Below, in pieces: positions 62,750 to 64,000 of a stretch of 64,000 nt of DNA. The notes below the pieces were generated by a model, which saw only the letters and a program-made list of their open reading frames with translations, was not told where the DNA came from and did no database searches. The DNA lies in assembly GCF_018141525.1 (NCBI RefSeq), contig NZ_CP064655.1:1674001-1738000 (forward strand), in the 5' to 3' direction. How positions within the stretch are numbered: the stretch's first letter is position 1; each line of letters begins with the position of its first letter. The position numbers and the translations under genes are program-made. Source of the DNA: Miltoncostaea marina. Lineage in GTDB: Bacteria > Actinomycetota > Thermoleophilia > Miltoncostaeales > Miltoncostaeaceae.

Positions 62750-63882
62750 GCGGCCCCGCGGGCCGCGTCCACCAGGCCCAGGGTGACGTCGAGCATCGCC
62801 TCGAGGCTCTCGACGGCGATGCTCTCGTCGGGCGTGTGCACGTCGGTCATGCCGTTGCAGAGGTTGACCGCGGGGAAGCCGTTGAGCAGGAAGGCGTTGA
62901 CGTCGGAGCCGCCCCCGCTCTGCACCAGGCGCGGCTCGTGGCCCAGCCCGGCGAGCACGTCGAGCGCCATGCGCACCTGGGGATCGCCCTCGCCCAGGCG
63001 GTAGGCGCTGAACTCGCGCTCCACGTGGGTCTCGAGGTCGACCTCGCACTCGCTGGCGGCCCAGGTGAGCGCGTCCAGCATGGCGGTGAGCTGGATGCCG
63101 AGCGCCCGCTCGTCGCGGCTGCGCGCCTCGGCGGTCACCGTGCAGCGCTCGGCCACCACGTTGGTCGCCGTCCCGCCGCCGACTGTGCCGACGTTCGCGG
63201 TGGTCTCGGCGTCGATCCGCCCCAGCGGCATGCGCGTGATCGCGCGCGCGGCCGCGAGGATCGCGCTGCGGCCCGCCTCGGGGGCGATGCCGGCGTGCGC
63301 GGCGCGGCCGACGAACGTGGCGGTGACGCGGTAGAGCGAGGGCGCGGCGACCACGACGTCGCCGACCGGGCCGGTGTGGTCGTAGACGAAGCCGAAGCGG
63401 GCCAGCAGCGGCGAGGGGTCGAAGACATGGGCGCCGCGCAGGCCGATCTCCTCGCACGGGGTGAAGACCAGCTCGACGCCCGCGTGCGGGCGCCCCTCCT
63501 CCACCACGCGCCGCATGCCCTCGAGCATCGCGGCCACGGCGGCCTTGTTGTCGCCGCCGAGGATCGCGTCGTGGCGGTTGCGCAGGCGCCCGTCGGCCAG
63601 CTCCACCTCGATCGGGCCCGTCACCGGCACGGTGTCGAGGTGCGAGGCCAGCATGATCGGGGTGCCGGGGGCGGTCGCCGGGAAGCGGCCGATGATGTTG
63701 CCGCAGCCCGCGGGCAGGCTGGTGGCGGCGCCGTCCTCGATCACCTCCGCGCCCATCTCGCGCAGCATGCCGCGCACGACCTCCGCGACCGCCGCCTCCT
63801 GGCGCGACGGGGACGGGATCTCGCACAGGCGCACGGTGAGGCGCGCCACCGGGGGCAGCGCCTCGAGCTCCTCCGGGCTCAC
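62746..63882 (-). CDS. M20 family metallopeptidase (peptidase T-like)
   Basis: A 378-residue dizinc hydrolase of family M20. Metal-site motifs are ASHLDTVPVTG (His81, Asp83), LGGDNKAAVAAML (Asp111), TPCEEIGLRGA (Glu144 as general base, Glu145 as ligand) and YDHTGPVG (Asp near 168). A dimerisation domain is inserted in the middle (HAGIAPEAGRSAILAAARAI). GGGSDVNAF and the final DVHTPDESI complete the site. It probably is a tripeptidase or related aminoacylase. GTG 63882 overlaps the pyrG stop (GTGA), so it is coupled to pyrG. Confidence 0.9.
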   Translation of the reverse strand: MSPEELEALPPVARLTVRLCEIPSPSRQEAAVAEVVRGMLREMGAEVIEDGAATSLPAGCGNIIGRFPATAPGTPIMLASHLDTVPVTGPIEVELADGRLRNRHDAILGGDNKAAVAAMLEGMRRVVEEGRPHAGVELVFTPCEEIGLRGAHVFDPSPLLARFGFVYDHTGPVGDVVVAAPSLYRVTATFVGRAAHAGIAPEAGRSAILAAARAITRMPLGRIDAETTANVGTVGGGTATNVVAERCTVTAEARSRDERALGIQLTAMLDALTWAASECEVDLETHVEREFSAYRLGEGDPQVRMALDVLAGLGHEPRLVQSGGGSDVNAFLLNGFPAVNLCNGMTDVHTPDESIAVESLEAMLDVTLGLVDAARGAA

Positions 63883-64000
63883 CCGCCCAGCTGCGCGTGC
63901 TCGCGGGCGGGCGCGACCCCCGGCCGGACACGGGCCCGCTCGGCGGCGGCGCCCACGAACTCGCGGAAGAGGGGCTGCGGGCGGGTCGGGCGGCTCTTGA
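63879..64000 (-). CDS. pyrG: CTP synthase, C-terminal end (cut by window edge)
   Basis: The last 40 codons read KSRPTRPQPLFREFVGAAAERA and then a variable tail (RVRPGVAPAREHAQLGG). The segment KSRPTRPxPLFREFVGAA is the conserved C terminus of the glutaminase domain of CTP synthase, which makes CTP from UTP. The rest lies to the right of the window. The stop overlaps the start of the M20 peptidase gene (GTGA). Confidence 0.9.
   Translation of the reverse strand, partial: KSRPTRPQPLFREFVGAAAERARVRPGVAPAREHAQLGG

Overview
The window is GC-rich (well over 70 percent by eye), densely packed bacterial chromosome. Gene content points to Actinomycetota, most likely the class Thermoleophilia (Solirubrobacterales-like). 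The evidence is the polA-rpsA-coaE-uvrB block, an ACT-domain malic enzyme, an F420-type NADP oxidoreductase, a family A polymerase without a proofreading motif, many GTG and TTG starts, and a secreted protein whose arginine-rich C-terminal Trp/Tyr domain I associate with that class. The taxonomic call is inference. I see no rRNA, transposase, integrase, prophage or CRISPR array.

Left part (1-12.5 kb): replication, repair and translation genes on the minus strand (polA, a J-like protein, a DUF4395-thioredoxin fusion, rpsA, coaE, a lytic transglycosylase, DUF1697, then uvrB running off the left edge), with gloA on the plus strand. Beyond polA lies a partner-switching cluster (a STAS-PAS protein divergent from two tandem HATPase proteins), then the ACT-malic enzyme. 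At 12.4-13.8 kb is a chemoreceptor pseudogene with many frameshifts, followed by a tRNA-Leu(CAA).

Middle (14-31 kb): an MFS transporter, aconitase, a baeRF-type release-factor-like protein with a CoA-disulfide-reductase-like flavoprotein, dodecin 1, LapA, GYD and CBS proteins. Next come a frameshifted cheW beside an intact methyl-accepting chemotaxis protein, a Cys-motif protein, a secreted Ig-like protein and a quinone oxidoreductase.

Right part (31.4-64 kb): an ancient minus-strand series recO-glyQ-glyS-(hypothetical)-dgt-dnaG-rpoD, split by msrA and by about 9.8 kb of accessory genes. Those are a LuxR/MalT regulator, a BTAD-AAA regulator with an SRPBCC protein, a methyltransferase and an MmpL exporter with palindromic candidate operators. 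After recO come glutaredoxin, an ester cyclase-like protein, a P1 peptidase, mutM, a frameshifted deoA, a PDZ-TPR protein, DUF429, dodecin 2, deoB-DUF3891, a UvrD-type helicase divergent from the F420-type oxidoreductase, and the pyrG-peptidase-Nudix operon at the right edge.

A recurring feature is a TANNNT -10 element only 5 to 9 bases before the start codon, implying many leaderless mRNAs. It resolves several start codons. Inside operons, GTGA and ATGA stop-start overlaps are the rule. Three genes carry apparent frameshifts (the chemoreceptor, cheW, deoA) and coaE lacks a conventional start; each could be real decay or sequence error.
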